From assembly GCA_964459445.1 (NCBI GenBank), contig CAYWMP010000008.1, positions 1-64,000 of the forward strand: DNA of 64,000 nt, in the 5' to 3' direction. Each line of letters begins with the position of its first letter. The first letter of the stretch is position 1. The stretch comes from CAYWMP01 sp964459445. GTDB taxonomy: Bacteria; Desulfobacterota; DSM-4660; Desulfatiglandales; HGW-15. The notes below the pieces were generated by a model. The model searched no databases and had not been told where the DNA came from. It saw only the letters and a list, made by a program, of their open reading frames with translations. A program made the translations under genes and the position numbers. Shown piece after piece: positions 29,253 to 39,299 of the stretch.

Positions 29253-30698
29253 GTGACAGACAGGACCGACTTATCGACTGGGCTTGCTGAAATCCTGGAA
29301 AAGGACCTTATTGAGACAGACGCTGATGTCACCTCCCGATATGCCGTGGACCGTGCCTTGCCCAAGGCCGTGGTCTATCCGACAAAGGCGGAGCAAATCG
29401 CCGAGGTGGTTCGTTTCGCAAACCAAGAGAAGCTGACCATAATCCCCTGGGGAAGCGGCACAAAGATGGCGATGGGCAACTCACCGGACAGGTTAGATCT
29501 GGTGGTTTCCACTGCCCGACTCAATCGCCTCAAAGACGTGGACGCCGCAAATCTCACTATTACCGTAGAGTCCGGCGTCAAGTTCCGGGATATACAAGCC
29601 AGGGTAGCCACGGAGGAGGACCGTTGTTATCTGCCTCTCGGGGATCTCGACCTGGAAGAGGATGAGATGATTTGCTCTGAAAGGAGTCACAGTGGTTGTT
29701 TCCTGCCCCTTGATCCAACCTTCAGCGACAAAGCCACCATAGGGGGGATTATAGCCAGCAACTCAACCGGTCCCAGAAGGCTCCTCTACGGCCTACCGAG
29801 GGATGTTGTTCTCGGGGTGAGGTTCGTGGCGTCCGACGGCAAGATCGTGGGGGCGGGAGGAAAAACCGTAAAGAACGTTTCCGGCTATGATATTTCCAAA
29901 CTCATGATCGGCTCCATGGGCACTCTGGGGATCTTGTGCGACATGACCCTGCGGTTGCTCCCTCTTCCCGAAAGAATGGAAACCCTCCTCTTGTCCTTTG
30001 GCTCCCTTTCCGATGCCTCCACCTTTGCCGACCGGATTTTTGAAACCAATCTCTTACCGGCGGCCGTGGAAGTAACGAACGAGAATACCTTGAAGAATCT
30101 GGGCGTGGAGAGCACACTGGAATTCGGAAAGGGAGATTATATTGTCGCTGTCGCCCTCGAAGCCTTTGAAGAAGCCGTCAACCGCATGGCCATTGAAATG
30201 CGGGATTTGGCCGTCGGTTTTGGGTCCAAGACCGATGCCGCGGTTGAAGAAGATGAACACCTCCGTTTCTGGCTCAAGGTCAGTGATCTGGGCCAAACCC
30301 TTCAAGGACAATCCTCCAGCCTTATTTCGGCACAACTTAACTGTCCCATCTCTAATTGGAATGCCCTGACCCAGTTTGCAGATGAAACGCTCTTAGCAAG
30401 TGGGATTCAACACACCTTGCTTGCCCATGCCGGAAGTGGGGTCTGCTTGGTCAACCTGCTCCCGGAGATGGATGATGCCACCGGAGGCAAAAGGGCTGCT
30501 GGGGTTGTCGACAAATTATTTAAGAACTGCCTTGATGTGGGAGGGAACTTGATCACCCTGAAGGCCCCTTCGGATCTCAAGGGCGACCTTCCCCTTTGGG
30601 GCCAACCCGGGCAAGACACGCTCATCATGAGGCGGCTCAAAGAGTCCCTTGATCCTTCCGGTGTCATGAGCCCGGGACGTTTTGTTGGGAATATATAA
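29253..30698 (+). CDS. FAD-binding oxidase, GlcE-like
   Basis: A 481-residue flavoprotein. The PCMH domain is clear: WGSGTKMAMGNSPDRLDLVVST, then ATIGGIIASNSTGPRRLLYGLPRDVVLGVRF, and GGKTVKNVSGYDISKLMIGSMGTLGIL. It lacks the HAGDGNLHP motif of the catalytic GlcD-like neighbour, having HAGSGVCLVNLL instead, which fits the GlcE role of a partner subunit. GTG 29253 has AAAGGAG upstream; the frame is open 13 codons earlier. The spacer to the glcF-like gene holds a repeat element. Confidence 0.85.
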   Translation: MTDRTDLSTGLAEILEKDLIETDADVTSRYAVDRALPKAVVYPTKAEQIAEVVRFANQEKLTIIPWGSGTKMAMGNSPDRLDLVVSTARLNRLKDVDAANLTITVESGVKFRDIQARVATEEDRCYLPLGDLDLEEDEMICSERSHSGCFLPLDPTFSDKATIGGIIASNSTGPRRLLYGLPRDVVLGVRFVASDGKIVGAGGKTVKNVSGYDISKLMIGSMGTLGILCDMTLRLLPLPERMETLLLSFGSLSDASTFADRIFETNLLPAAVEVTNENTLKNLGVESTLEFGKGDYIVAVALEAFEEAVNRMAIEMRDLAVGFGSKTDAAVEEDEHLRFWLKVSDLGQTLQGQSSSLISAQLNCPISNWNALTQFADETLLASGIQHTLLAHAGSGVCLVNLLPEMDDATGGKRAAGVVDKLFKNCLDVGGNLITLKAPSDLKGDLPLWGQPGQDTLIMRRLKESLDPSGVMSPGRFVGNI

Positions 30699-30713
30699 GA
30701 TCAGTCTTTATTA

Positions 30714-31065
30714 GACAGGATAACAGGATGGTCATGATATTTACCTGCCAGAAGTCTGGCAAGTGATTCCATTAACATAAGCGCTATCGTTGTTTGATTG
30801 TAATTTACGTCTCGAGTGTCGGTCTGATTGCTTAGCCTGCCTGCAGCGCAGGCCTCAATCCCTGACAAGGGATTGAGAATGAGGATGAGGTTCTGGGGAA
30901 AACGAAATCATTCATTTTGCTACTGAACCTCATCCTCAATCATGCTAAGCAATCAAATGTTCATGGTCTTGGAGATCAAGCGATCCCATCCCTCGATACA
31001 GGTTTTGGTAACCATAATACGATCAACAGGATGGAAAAGAATCAAGTCAATCCTGTTATCCTGTC
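30714..31065. repeat. Dispersed element with GACAGGATAACAGGAT termini (copy A)
   Basis: GACAGGATAACAGGAT at 30714-30729 is exactly mirrored at 31050-31065. Inside is a second nested element bounded by TGATTGCTTAG (30825-30835) and CTAAGCAATCA (30945-30955). It holds a CTCAATCCC/GGGATTGAG hairpin and a 14-bp stem at 30880-30893 with 30925-30938. The same plan recurs at 45235-45553. It sits between glcE-like and glcF-like genes. Confidence 0.85.
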
Positions 31066-31107
31066 AAAAATAATTCGATGAGATAAGAGTTGGAAAGGTG
31101 ATTGGGA

Positions 31108-32268
31108 ATGAATATCACGAAGTTGCGAAAATTATCCTACGATGAGGTCGCCAAGTGCAACAAATGCGGGTTTTGCCTGCCCAACTGCCCCATCTATCTT
31201 GTGGAGGGCAAGGAATCTGCTGCACCCAGAGGCCGTAACGCCATTACCCGAGCGGTTATCGAAGGCCGCCTGGAATGGAGTGAGGACACTGAAAGATCCA
31301 TTTTTTCCTGTCTGGGTTGCGGGGCCTGCACCGCTGCCTGCTTTCCAAAGGTGGAGACAAAAGAACTCGTGTTTCGGGACCGGGAGTGTCTGGTCGGCGA
31401 AGGACTCTATCCGAGAATCGCGGCTCGGGTGGAGAGATTTATCGAGGAAGAGCACAACATTTCTGATGATGACAATGAAGAGCGCGGCGAATGGCAGGAA
31501 TTGATCAAAGACCTCCCTGAAAAGTCCTTTGAAAAGGAGAAAGCTGAAATCATTTTCTTTGTGGGCTGCGTTGCTTCGTTTTTCCCAATGGCCCAAACCA
31601 TACCCGTCAACATGTCCCATATCCTGCAGGCTGCTGAACTGGACTTCGCCATCCTGGGAGGAGAGGAGTGGTGTTGCGGCTTCCCCCTTATCGGTGCGGG
31701 GATGTCCGACAAGATGGAGACCCTCATGGCCCATAACATGAAAAAGTTGGATGAAGTGGGCGCCAAATCGATCGTATTCACCTGTCCCTCCTGCTATCAC
31801 ACCTGGAAACACCTCTACAAACCGGATGTAAAACTCTACCACGCCAGCCAGATGTTGTTCCGGATGATCAAAGAGGGACAAATCCAACTTAATGAGGTCA
31901 ACGCCACGGTCACCTATCACGACCCTTGCGATTTGGGACGGAATAGCGGCGTGTATGACGAACCGCGGGAAGTGCTCAAGGCCATCCCGGGTCTCAAACT
32001 GGTCGAACTCGCCCATAACCGACAACTATCCATGTGCTGCGGCGGTGGTGGCAATGTAGAGATGGTCGATCCGGAACTTTCGGCCCGAGTGGCTCAGATG
32101 AAGCTGGATGAAATCGCAAAGACAGGCGTGGATATGGTTGTTTCATCCTGCCAGCAGTGCTTACGCACCATAGCCACTCGGGCTCGAAGACAAAAATCCG
32201 ATCTGGTCGTGAAGGATCTTACGGAACTCGTGGCCGAGGCTATGGGTGCTGGAGGAAATAGAAAATGA
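31108..32268 (+). CDS. CCG-domain iron-sulfur protein (GlcF/HdrD-like)
   Basis: A 386-residue protein with two [4Fe-4S] ferredoxin motifs at the N-terminus (CNKCGFCLPNCP and CLGCGACTAACFP). Two CCG domains follow: GCVASFFPMAQ...EWCCGFPLIGAG and HDPCDLGRNSG...CCGGGGNVEM. The CCG domains resemble those that bind non-cubane clusters in heterodisulfide reductase. It would pass electrons from the GlcD/GlcE-like flavoproteins to a membrane or soluble carrier. ATG 31108 is used, with GGAAAGGTG upstream. A decayed copy of its 3' end lies at 36687. Confidence 0.92.
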   Translation: MNITKLRKLSYDEVAKCNKCGFCLPNCPIYLVEGKESAAPRGRNAITRAVIEGRLEWSEDTERSIFSCLGCGACTAACFPKVETKELVFRDRECLVGEGLYPRIAARVERFIEEEHNISDDDNEERGEWQELIKDLPEKSFEKEKAEIIFFVGCVASFFPMAQTIPVNMSHILQAAELDFAILGGEEWCCGFPLIGAGMSDKMETLMAHNMKKLDEVGAKSIVFTCPSCYHTWKHLYKPDVKLYHASQMLFRMIKEGQIQLNEVNATVTYHDPCDLGRNSGVYDEPREVLKAIPGLKLVELAHNRQLSMCCGGGGNVEMVDPELSARVAQMKLDEIAKTGVDMVVSSCQQCLRTIATRARRQKSDLVVKDLTELVAEAMGAGGNRK

Positions 32269-32298
32269 GCAATAGTTCACCTACTATAAAAGCCTCTA

Positions 32299-32455
32299 GA
32301 CAGGATTACAGGATAAACAAGATTTTTTAGTATTTTCCTCAAACCTTGTGGGGGAAAAGATATATAGAACAGCGAATAACAAATTCGCTCAAGAACAGGA
32401 TTTTTTCCTTGATTTACAAGATGTAATAAATCAAGTACATCCTGTTTATCCGCCA
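32299..32455. repeat. Dispersed element with GACAGGATTACAGGAT termini (short copy)
   Basis: GACAGGATTACAGGATAAAC starts at 32299 and is answered by CATCCTGTTTATCCGCC ending at 32455. Inside, AGCGAAT/ATTCGCT and CTTGATTTAC/AAATCAAG make two small hairpins. It lies between the glcF-like gene and the thiamine-binding-type gene. Confidence 0.65.
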
Positions 32456-32498
32456 GAATTAGGGCGGATTACTCTTATCGAAAGGAGCTTTTACGAAA

Positions 32499-32792
32499 AT
32501 GATTGCACAGTTGTCCGTATTTCCCATTGGTGAGGGTACGAGTCTTGGACGATTTGTTAGAAAGGGCGTCTCTGTCATTGAACAATCGGGATACAAATAT
32601 GAAATCGGGGGTATGAGTACGGCCATTGAAGTGCCGGATCTGGACGCCTTGTTCGATTTGGTGAAGAAGGTGCATGCCGCCCATCTGTCGGAGGGCGCGC
32701 AACGTTTAGTCATCGACTTGAAGGTGGATGATCGGCGGGACAAGAAAGCCTCTATCAAATCCAAAAAGTCATCTGCAACGAAAACAGCATAA
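32499..32792 (+). CDS. MTH1187/YkoF-type thiamine-binding family protein
   Basis: A 97-residue small ferredoxin-like alpha/beta protein. VFPIGEGTSLGRFVRKGVSVIEQSGYKYEIGGMSTAIEV is the conserved start of the DUF77/MTH1187 family, whose members form multimers and bind thiamine-like ligands in related YkoF. The Lys-rich tail (KKASIKSKKSSATKTA) is likely disordered. Its role beside hydroxyacid oxidases is unknown. A decayed copy of its tail lies at 36980-37066 together with a piece of the glcF-like gene, so the two genes were duplicated as one block. Confidence 0.85.
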   Translation: MIAQLSVFPIGEGTSLGRFVRKGVSVIEQSGYKYEIGGMSTAIEVPDLDALFDLVKKVHAAHLSEGAQRLVIDLKVDDRRDKKASIKSKKSSATKTA

Positions 32793-32935
32793 GGGCTTGT
32801 CTATTATCCCTGAACGGTTAGACTTGGGAGGTGGTCGGTGCTTGTTGCAATAACAGTTAGGCGGGCAAATCCTGACTTTTGAACAGTGTTTTTCGTGAAG
32901 GGTTCATTTTGATAAGGATACAAAAGTTTCGGTGA

Positions 32936-35161
32936 TTAACCCGTCCGAGCATAGGGCAGCGTTTCGTTATCTTCCAGCACCTCTCTTAGTTTTTGGGACA
33001 GGTCTTTCAATTTAAAGGGTTTCTGAATGAAGCCGTTGCAGCCCCGATCCATGATTTCTTTGGCGTTACCTTTGATGCTGTAACCACTTGATAAAAGAAC
33101 CTTTACGCCGGGATTTATTTCTTTCAATTTGTCATAAGTTTCTCCGCCGCCTAAATCAGGCATGACAATATCTAGTATTATCAGATCGATACTTCCTGGT
33201 TCATTTTTATAGATCTCCAGGGCTTCTTTTCCGCCTCGTGCTATAAGAACCTCGTAGCCCAGGGTCATTAGTAATTCCTGGCCGACTTCAATGATCATCT
33301 CCTCATCATCAACAAAAAGAATTGTTTCGGAACCTCTTTTGATCTCGCCAATTGCGATTTTTTCCTTTATGGGGGTTTTCTGAGATGCGGGCAGATAGAT
33401 GGTAAAAGTGCTCCCTCTACCCTTTTCACTTCGAACATCAATGATGCCTGAATGATTTTTGATTACGCCGTAAACAGTGGCGAGCCCAAGTCCCGTCCCA
33501 CGCCCCATCTCTTTGGTCGTGAAAAAAGGATTGAAAATTCTCCCTGTGGTTGCCTTATCCATCCCCACCCCGGTGTCACTCACGGACATCTTTACATATT
33601 TGCCCGCCTGCAAACCATAGGGTTTCAAATAGGACTTATCGAGAACTACGTTTTCAGTCCTGAGGTAGAGTTCCCCACCCGCCGGCATGGCCTGCCAGGC
33701 ATTCACATAAAGATTTAACAACACCTGCTCAATCTGCCCCTGATCAACTTCGACCGTGCTAATGTTCTCCTGGAGCTTTGTGTATATGGTTATTTCCTTT
33801 TTCGTCCGCCCAAACATCTGTGAACTTTTCTCCACTATCTCGTTTAGGTCGGACGGTTTCACATCATATTGTCCACCTCTGGCAAAGCCCAACAGTTGTT
33901 TTGTGAGGTCTGTCCCGCTCTCGACATATCGTTCGATGTTAATAATCTTCTCATAATTGGGATCGCTCTGATCCGTTTTCAGCAACGCGAGGGACGCATT
34001 TCCCTGTATTCCCATAAGTAGGTTGTTAAAGTCATGGGCAATACCACCAGCGAGTGTTCCCATGGCTTCCATTTTCTCTGCCTGAAGGAGGCGCTCTTCA
34101 AGCTCCTTTATCTCCCGCTGGGCCAATATACTTTCTGTAATATCGTTTATCATGGACAGAATGGCCTGTTTGCCTTCCCAATCAACAACAACAGCGCTTG
34201 TTTGCAGCCATTTTTCTTTGCCATTCCTATCCAGTATCCTGAATTCATCCAGTTGACGCAAACGCTCTCCCCTGAGACGTTTTCTTTGTCGATCAAACAC
34301 CTTCTGTCTATCATCCGGATGAATGGATTCAAACAGTGATCTGGAGGGGAACTCTTGACTTGAGCACCCGAAGACCTCCAATGCCTTTTTATTAAAGAAT
34401 CTGGGGAACTCATCCTGGTATATAACAATTGCTTCACTCGCGTTTTCAACAACATGTCGATACTTGGCCTCCGATTCGGCGACGGAGCTCTCCAAGCTGA
34501 GCGAGTATCTCTTGAGTTTGGCCTGTGCTTCTCTTAATTCACTTCTGGCAAGATATTCATTGAATCGGAGGCGGTGATTGGCATAGGCTGCTACGAGAAC
34601 GATGATCAAGCTGGATGCAATAAACATGTTGTTCCCGATGAAAAGATTGACCTGGTCCGGTCGATTCAGTAACAACACGGATGCTATATAGAGGCTGTAA
34701 AGGATTAAACTGTGAATTGCAAATTGCTTGAATCCGACAGTGAGCACGGTTGAGAAACCCAAAAACACTAAGCTCAAACCGGCATAGTAAGGTGTCGCAA
34801 ATCCTCCGGCGTCAACGATCATGGCAATAATACTGATGCCCACCACATAGTAGGCAGCCATCCCAAGATAGAAACTTTTATAGCCTAAATCCCAGTTCCG
34901 ATTAATCGCCAATAGCCCCAAACAACAGCAGGCGGCAATAATACGATAGGTGAAAAACCGGCCGAGGTATTCAGGATAGAGAAGGTAATCAAGTATGCTG
35001 AACAAGGGCATGAGAATAAATCCCATCCAGAGGATAATACTCATTCTTTCGCGCAGGACAGGCTCCTGATCTTTTAGAAAGGAATCAGTCCCTGCACTCC
35101 CTAATTCGGGTTCATTCATAATCAATCCTTCAAATCCGGTTGCTTTTTTCTTTCTAGCCAT
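32936..35161 (-). CDS. Hybrid sensor histidine kinase with membrane sensor, PAS and receiver
   Basis: A 741-residue kinase. Residues about 30-215 hold six or so hydrophobic helices with no large extracellular domain, so a lipophilic or membrane-borne signal is plausible. A PAS domain follows (about 245-360, YRHVVENASEAIVIYQDEF). The phosphoacceptor is His in LAGGIAHDFNNLLMG, and the ATPase domain has DTGVGMD and GRGTGLGLATVYG. The C-terminal receiver has VDDEE and the phospho-Asp in IILDIVMPD. There is no output domain. ATG 35161 is used; the frame adds 8 codons upstream. It is the next gene after a PhcB-like methyltransferase on the same strand. Confidence 0.9.
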   Translation of the reverse strand: MARKKKATGFEGLIMNEPELGSAGTDSFLKDQEPVLRERMSIILWMGFILMPLFSILDYLLYPEYLGRFFTYRIIAACCCLGLLAINRNWDLGYKSFYLGMAAYYVVGISIIAMIVDAGGFATPYYAGLSLVFLGFSTVLTVGFKQFAIHSLILYSLYIASVLLLNRPDQVNLFIGNNMFIASSLIIVLVAAYANHRLRFNEYLARSELREAQAKLKRYSLSLESSVAESEAKYRHVVENASEAIVIYQDEFPRFFNKKALEVFGCSSQEFPSRSLFESIHPDDRQKVFDRQRKRLRGERLRQLDEFRILDRNGKEKWLQTSAVVVDWEGKQAILSMINDITESILAQREIKELEERLLQAEKMEAMGTLAGGIAHDFNNLLMGIQGNASLALLKTDQSDPNYEKIINIERYVESGTDLTKQLLGFARGGQYDVKPSDLNEIVEKSSQMFGRTKKEITIYTKLQENISTVEVDQGQIEQVLLNLYVNAWQAMPAGGELYLRTENVVLDKSYLKPYGLQAGKYVKMSVSDTGVGMDKATTGRIFNPFFTTKEMGRGTGLGLATVYGVIKNHSGIIDVRSEKGRGSTFTIYLPASQKTPIKEKIAIGEIKRGSETILFVDDEEMIIEVGQELLMTLGYEVLIARGGKEALEIYKNEPGSIDLIILDIVMPDLGGGETYDKLKEINPGVKVLLSSGYSIKGNAKEIMDRGCNGFIQKPFKLKDLSQKLREVLEDNETLPYARTG

Positions 35162-35357
35162 GATGAATTTTGAGAATAATAACAAAACCTTTATCCCTGT
35201 GGCTTTTCATCAACCCATTCATCCTATTGATGAGAGCCAGCCTCTCCAGACATCCTTAGACCCATTGTCCTTTCATTATTAAGGGCTGTAAGCCAAAGGA
35301 TATGCGTTTTTCAGCAATGCTTCAGGTATTCACATCTTTTTGTGTGGGTACAGGGCG

Positions 35358-36344
35358 TCAGCCCTTCATGATGTCAAAGAAAGCAATGGTATTGGAGTTT
35401 TCCCATGTGATTGTTACCTTCTCGTCATCGATTCCAAGGTCTGCAAAGAGCTTAAGAACATCTTGTTCACTGCGCTCCTGGAAGTACCAGTCGCAAAACC
35501 ATGCATGCTTGGTTCCGTCATACTCGGTATTGTCCTTAAAAGTGAGAATCATCCTGCCCCCCCCATTCAACAGGTCCAACTGGCTTTTAAAGAGTGCTTT
35601 TAAGGACTTATCCGGTAAATAATCATATAGGCCAAAACTATATATAATATCTTGGAGGCCGTATCGCTTGCGATTATCTTTCCTTTTAGCCAGCCTCAGG
35701 ACATTGTCTTTAACGAACCGGATTTTAAGGCGTTTTGCATAACCATCCAGACGGTTTTCCGCGTAATCCAGGGCTGTTTGATCAAAATCAAGGCATACCA
35801 AGTTCAATCTTTTCCCATCCAAGCGTGGGATCAATTCGTACCATTCCCGACAGGATCCAGAAGCTAAATTCATCAACCTCAAACCATTTGGAGCTGTTTC
35901 AATCTCCTTTCGCAATTTCTCTCTGATCAGATCTTTCCTATTCCGCACGGCTAGGGCCAACTCGTCGCTGAGAAAAAGTCGGTCTAAATAGTATCCAATA
36001 CCAGGAGAGCGCGCGACATTGTCATAAATCGCTTCAAGTATTACGTAATCCCCTGGATATCCTCGTGGTTTTTCGGTTGCTCGCTTCATGAGATAGGATT
36101 GTTCATACCAGGGGGCGATCTTTTCACGAAAACCGGCCTTGGCCTGCTGGATGGCTCCATTGGAATTTTTCAAATGTCCTTCAACCTTCTTGCATTGTTC
36201 TGTTATCCTCGCTTCAGCGGCTTTTAATCTGTCAAATAGAGCCGGGGAGTAGTTTCTTAGACTTCTCTGTTCCTGATCAACCGCCCTTAGTTCATCGGTG
36301 TACCACTTCACATCCTTTGAGAAGAAATGATTCAAAACTGTCAT
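35358..36344 (-). CDS. SAM-dependent methyltransferase resembling fatty-acid methyl ester signal synthases
   Basis: A 328-residue protein with a class I methyltransferase fold. The motif KPRGYPGDYVILEAIYDN near residue 100 is a marker I associate with the extracellular-factor (3-hydroxypalmitate methyl ester) biosynthesis family; the SAM-binding loop is LMNLASGSCREW with the acidic LVCLDFDQTALDYAE. CAGGAG abuts ATG 36353 but is 9 nt from the ATG at 36344, so the latter is the start. It lies 196 bp upstream of a membrane histidine kinase on the same strand. A non-signalling methyltransferase is the alternative. Confidence 0.7.
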   Translation of the reverse strand: MTVLNHFFSKDVKWYTDELRAVDQEQRSLRNYSPALFDRLKAAEARITEQCKKVEGHLKNSNGAIQQAKAGFREKIAPWYEQSYLMKRATEKPRGYPGDYVILEAIYDNVARSPGIGYYLDRLFLSDELALAVRNRKDLIREKLRKEIETAPNGLRLMNLASGSCREWYELIPRLDGKRLNLVCLDFDQTALDYAENRLDGYAKRLKIRFVKDNVLRLAKRKDNRKRYGLQDIIYSFGLYDYLPDKSLKALFKSQLDLLNGGGRMILTFKDNTEYDGTKHAWFCDWYFQERSEQDVLKLFADLGIDDEKVTITWENSNTIAFFDIMKG

Positions 36345-36686
36345 GGGCTGCATCTCCTGTAGAACATTCCTTGCCTTTGGTCGTAATCCGACGGGAGAAG
36401 CAACCTGTTACACGTCCAAATAGCCTCAGACAAAAGTTCACTATCCGAACAATTAAGATTTATCTCTTTATTGTAGATTGAGTTTTTTTCTGTCATTCGG
36501 GTATCGTTTACTCCCTAGGCGCAAAGCCTCAAATCCGAATAGAATTTTCGAGTTTCCTCCGCCTGGCTTTGAATGGATTTAAAGCTCACATTTGCCGTTG
36601 AAGACTGTTATTATTGCAAATTTCGTTCCTCTACTTCTGCTTTTCTCTGATAGTGCAGTAAGCTGCCAAGATCCATCTATAAAACG

Positions 36687-37066
36687 AATGATCGGTTCGG
36701 TACTTTCGGTCCGAGTGGCTCAGATTAAGCTCGATGAAATCGATGAAACAGGCTCGGGGTTGCGGTAGTTTCTTCCTACCAGCAGAGCTTCTGCACCATA
36801 AACACGCCGGCTTGAAGACTAAAATCCGATTTGATCCTGGAGGAACTTACGGGAATCGTGCTGAGGCTAAAAGGCCATGCTAGGGCTTGAAAAAAACGAG
36901 CGTAATGACGTAAGGAATGGGAGGTCTTTTCTTCGATTCCGAGTCTCACGGCCTGCTCATTTCAAGGCATTACGGACGGGTGATCATCGACTTGAAGGTG
37001 GATGAGCGGCGGGACAAGAAAGCCTCTATTCAATTTAAAAAATCATCGGCAACGAAAACCGATTAG
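36687..37066 (+). pseudogene. Decayed copy of the glcF-like/DUF77 gene pair
   Basis: 36687-36870 aligns with the 3' end of the glcF-like gene (from about 32055 on), with many substitutions and indels. Examples are CTTTCGGTCCGAGTGGCTCA and CCAGCAGAGCTTCTGCACC. 36980-37066 aligns with the 3' end of the thiamine-binding-type gene and still reads VIIDLKVDERRDKKASIQF in frame to a TAG. The intervening sequence has decayed. The order matches the intact pair, so one block was duplicated and lost. Confidence 0.8.
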
Positions 37067-37068
37067 GA

Positions 37069-37173
37069 TTTATCTTCTGAGGGCTCTGTGGATGAGTTGT
37101 GTGATGTCCATGACCTCTAGGGGCACCTTATTTCTTTTGACATAGGTCGTCATGGTCCTGACGCATTGTTGGC
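37069..37173 (-). pseudogene. Truncated C-terminal fragment of a CCG iron-sulfur gene (fragment 1)
   Basis: The minus strand reads QQCVRTMTTYVKRNKVPLEV then MDITQLIHRALRR and a stop. It nearly matches the end of the intact gene at 43538-44725. Homology stops at about 37173, so only some 35 residues remain. It abuts the decayed glcF-like/DUF77 fragments on the other strand, so at least two events overlapped here. Confidence 0.85.
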
Positions 37174-37271
37174 TTGAAATGTTGAATGCTGAATCGTATT
37201 TGCAGTGTTAAAAACTCAAAGGGCCCCTGAATGGAGGTCCTATTGAATTATCTTTGAATATGTGCTTTCGC

Positions 37272-39299
37272 TCACACTTTGAATTTCCCTACCATCTCCT
37301 TAAGCTGTTCGCCTAATTTGGAAAGTTCCTGTGCGCTGATATTCACCTGCGAGCTGCTGTTGCTCATCTCACCGGCGGCCTGGTTCACTTCGGAAATGTC
37401 CCTGGCTATGTCGCCTGCAACTGTGGAACCTTGTGCCACGTTCTCCGTGACCTCCTTCATACCCTGGGAGGCCTGAGCCACATTGCCGGCGATCTCCTTG
37501 GTAGTCACGGACTGCTCCTCCACGGCTGTGGCAATGGTAGAGACAAGCTCATTGACATCATTGATCACCTGCGGAATTTGCTCGATGTCCGCGATGGCCG
37601 ATGCGGTGGAATCCTGTATCCCGTCGATCCGGCTCTTGATCTCTCCGGTGGCCTCGGCCGTCTGCCTGGCCAGTTCCTTGATTTCATTGGCCACAACGGC
37701 GAATCCCTTCCCGGCCTCTCCGGCGCGAGCCGCCTCGATGGTGGCGTTGAGGGCCAGGAGGTTGGTCTGCTCTGATATCTCGGTGATGGTCTCCGTGACC
37801 TTGCTGATCTCTTGAGCCGCTTTGCCGAGCCCTCCCACCCTCTCCGAGACGCTCGTTGTCTGGGACACGGCATCACCGGTGATGGTGCGGGCCTTCTCGG
37901 AATTCTGGGCAATTTCGTTGATAGTGGCCGTCATTTCCTCGGCCGATGATGCAATCACGTCGGCGTTGGTGGAGGCCTGTTCCGCAGCAGCAGCCACGGT
38001 TGTCATGTTGGAACTCATCTCTTCTGCTGCGGTCGCAACCGTGTTGGATTTCCCCGAGCTCTGCTCGGCCCCGGAAAACATTTGCTGGGAGATGGCCGAT
38101 AGCTCCGTGGACGAGGAAGAAAGGGTCTCAACACCGCTGGCGATGTTTTTGAACATCTGCCTCAGATTTGATCCCATGCTGTTCAGGGCCTTGGCTAGAA
38201 TACCCATCTCATCTTTCTGATCAATATCAAGGGCCTGGGTCAGATCGCCATCGGACATCTTTTCTGCAAAATCCACACCTTGGACAATGGGTTTGGTTAT
38301 AGCTCGAATCAAAAAGAAACTGATAGCTGCACCCAGGATAAAGACAAACCCTGTGACAACACCGGCAGACCATCGGGATCTGGCACCTGTGGAGATCATC
38401 TCCGCTTTGGACGAATCCTGATTGTTCTGTAACTTGTCCGAGAGGGCCTTCATTTTCTCCTGAGTGGCCTTGAGGGCGAGGATGGTCGTTGTTTCGAAAA
38501 TGCGCTTCGCCTCAGCCTGAGCCTTCGCCAATTGAGCCTCCAACTGTTGGGTGTTTCCGAACAGACGGGCCACCTGCTCCAGCTCTTTTGAGGTTACTTC
38601 CTCAAGAAGACGGGCTTTATCCTCCTGGGTGGACGCCTGTTTTATACGGATAGCTGATTCGTGGAGCTTATGGTGGTGGTTTTTCACCTTGTCTATTATG
38701 GTCGCAAACTCGGGCCATTCTGAAACGAGTTTTTTCGCTTCCTCGCTGGCAAGCCACTTCCCGAATTTACATTTGGCAGGGTCTGTTTGGACCTTGATCT
38801 CCTCATTGGCTAGGATCGACGTCATCAAACTCTGTGTCCAGCGTCGATGGTCATCCAAACGGGCAGCCAATACCTCACTCAGGCCAGGATGGATTTTGTG
38901 CCATACCTCGTTGATGTTGGTCGCTGATTCGTGAAGATGTTTATGGGGCTGTTTGATGGCTTCCAGATACCCTGACAGGCTCGGATCAATTTTGACCAAC
39001 TCCTTGCCGCCTTCCCCATAGAGGAATTTGCCCAACCCGCATTTGGTCGGGTCCAATTGGACCTGGAGTGAGGCTCGATTGTTCATGAACAGATCCTGGA
39101 CCTTATTGATCCAGTTCAAGTGGTCCACCTCTTTTTTTACCATGAAGTGGCTATGGCCGGCGGCCTTTGTATACCCTTCGTTGGCATTCAGGATGCCGGT
39201 GTTGGACCAAATGGAATTTCCGGCAACCGCAAGAATCCCAATAAGCAGAATTCCCGTAAAACCCCATAGCTTTGTACTGATTTTGATGTTCTTTAACAT
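37272..39299 (-). CDS. Methyl-accepting chemotaxis protein with two CZB-like domains
   Basis: A 675-residue chemoreceptor. The first membrane helix is near residues 12-30. Two similar modules follow in the N-terminal, probably periplasmic, part. Both have an early His-x-x-Trp, a Cys in KCGLGKFL or KCKFGKWL, and a HKHLHES or HHKLHES segment, the pattern of chemoreceptor zinc-binding (CZB) domains. The second membrane helix is near 318-340, then HAMP and the signalling domain with the hairpin tip [26 protein letters not shown] lies before the ATG. No che genes adjoin it. Confidence 0.92.
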   Translation of the reverse strand: MLKNIKISTKLWGFTGILLIGILAVAGNSIWSNTGILNANEGYTKAAGHSHFMVKKEVDHLNWINKVQDLFMNNRASLQVQLDPTKCGLGKFLYGEGGKELVKIDPSLSGYLEAIKQPHKHLHESATNINEVWHKIHPGLSEVLAARLDDHRRWTQSLMTSILANEEIKVQTDPAKCKFGKWLASEEAKKLVSEWPEFATIIDKVKNHHHKLHESAIRIKQASTQEDKARLLEEVTSKELEQVARLFGNTQQLEAQLAKAQAEAKRIFETTTILALKATQEKMKALSDKLQNNQDSSKAEMISTGARSRWSAGVVTGFVFILGAAISFFLIRAITKPIVQGVDFAEKMSDGDLTQALDIDQKDEMGILAKALNSMGSNLRQMFKNIASGVETLSSSSTELSAISQQMFSGAEQSSGKSNTVATAAEEMSSNMTTVAAAAEQASTNADVIASSAEEMTATINEIAQNSEKARTITGDAVSQTTSVSERVGGLGKAAQEISKVTETITEISEQTNLLALNATIEAARAGEAGKGFAVVANEIKELARQTAEATGEIKSRIDGIQDSTASAIADIEQIPQVINDVNELVSTIATAVEEQSVTTKEIAGNVAQASQGMKEVTENVAQGSTVAGDIARDISEVNQAAGEMSNSSSQVNISAQELSKLGEQLKEMVGKFKV

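Noticed and set aside
30825..30955. Possible intrinsic terminator or attC-like site
   Set aside because: No T-tract fits a terminator, and the conserved attC core sites are absent; it matches the dispersed element at 45310 instead.
32348..32533. 61-residue plus-strand frame before the thiamine-binding-type gene
   Set aside because: It lies across the dispersed repeat and runs into the next gene in another frame.
36500..36545. GGCGCAAAGCCTC resembling part of a GEMM cyclic-di-GMP riboswitch
   Set aside because: The other conserved block (GGCAAACC) and the paired stems are missing, and no gene lies directly downstream in the right sense.
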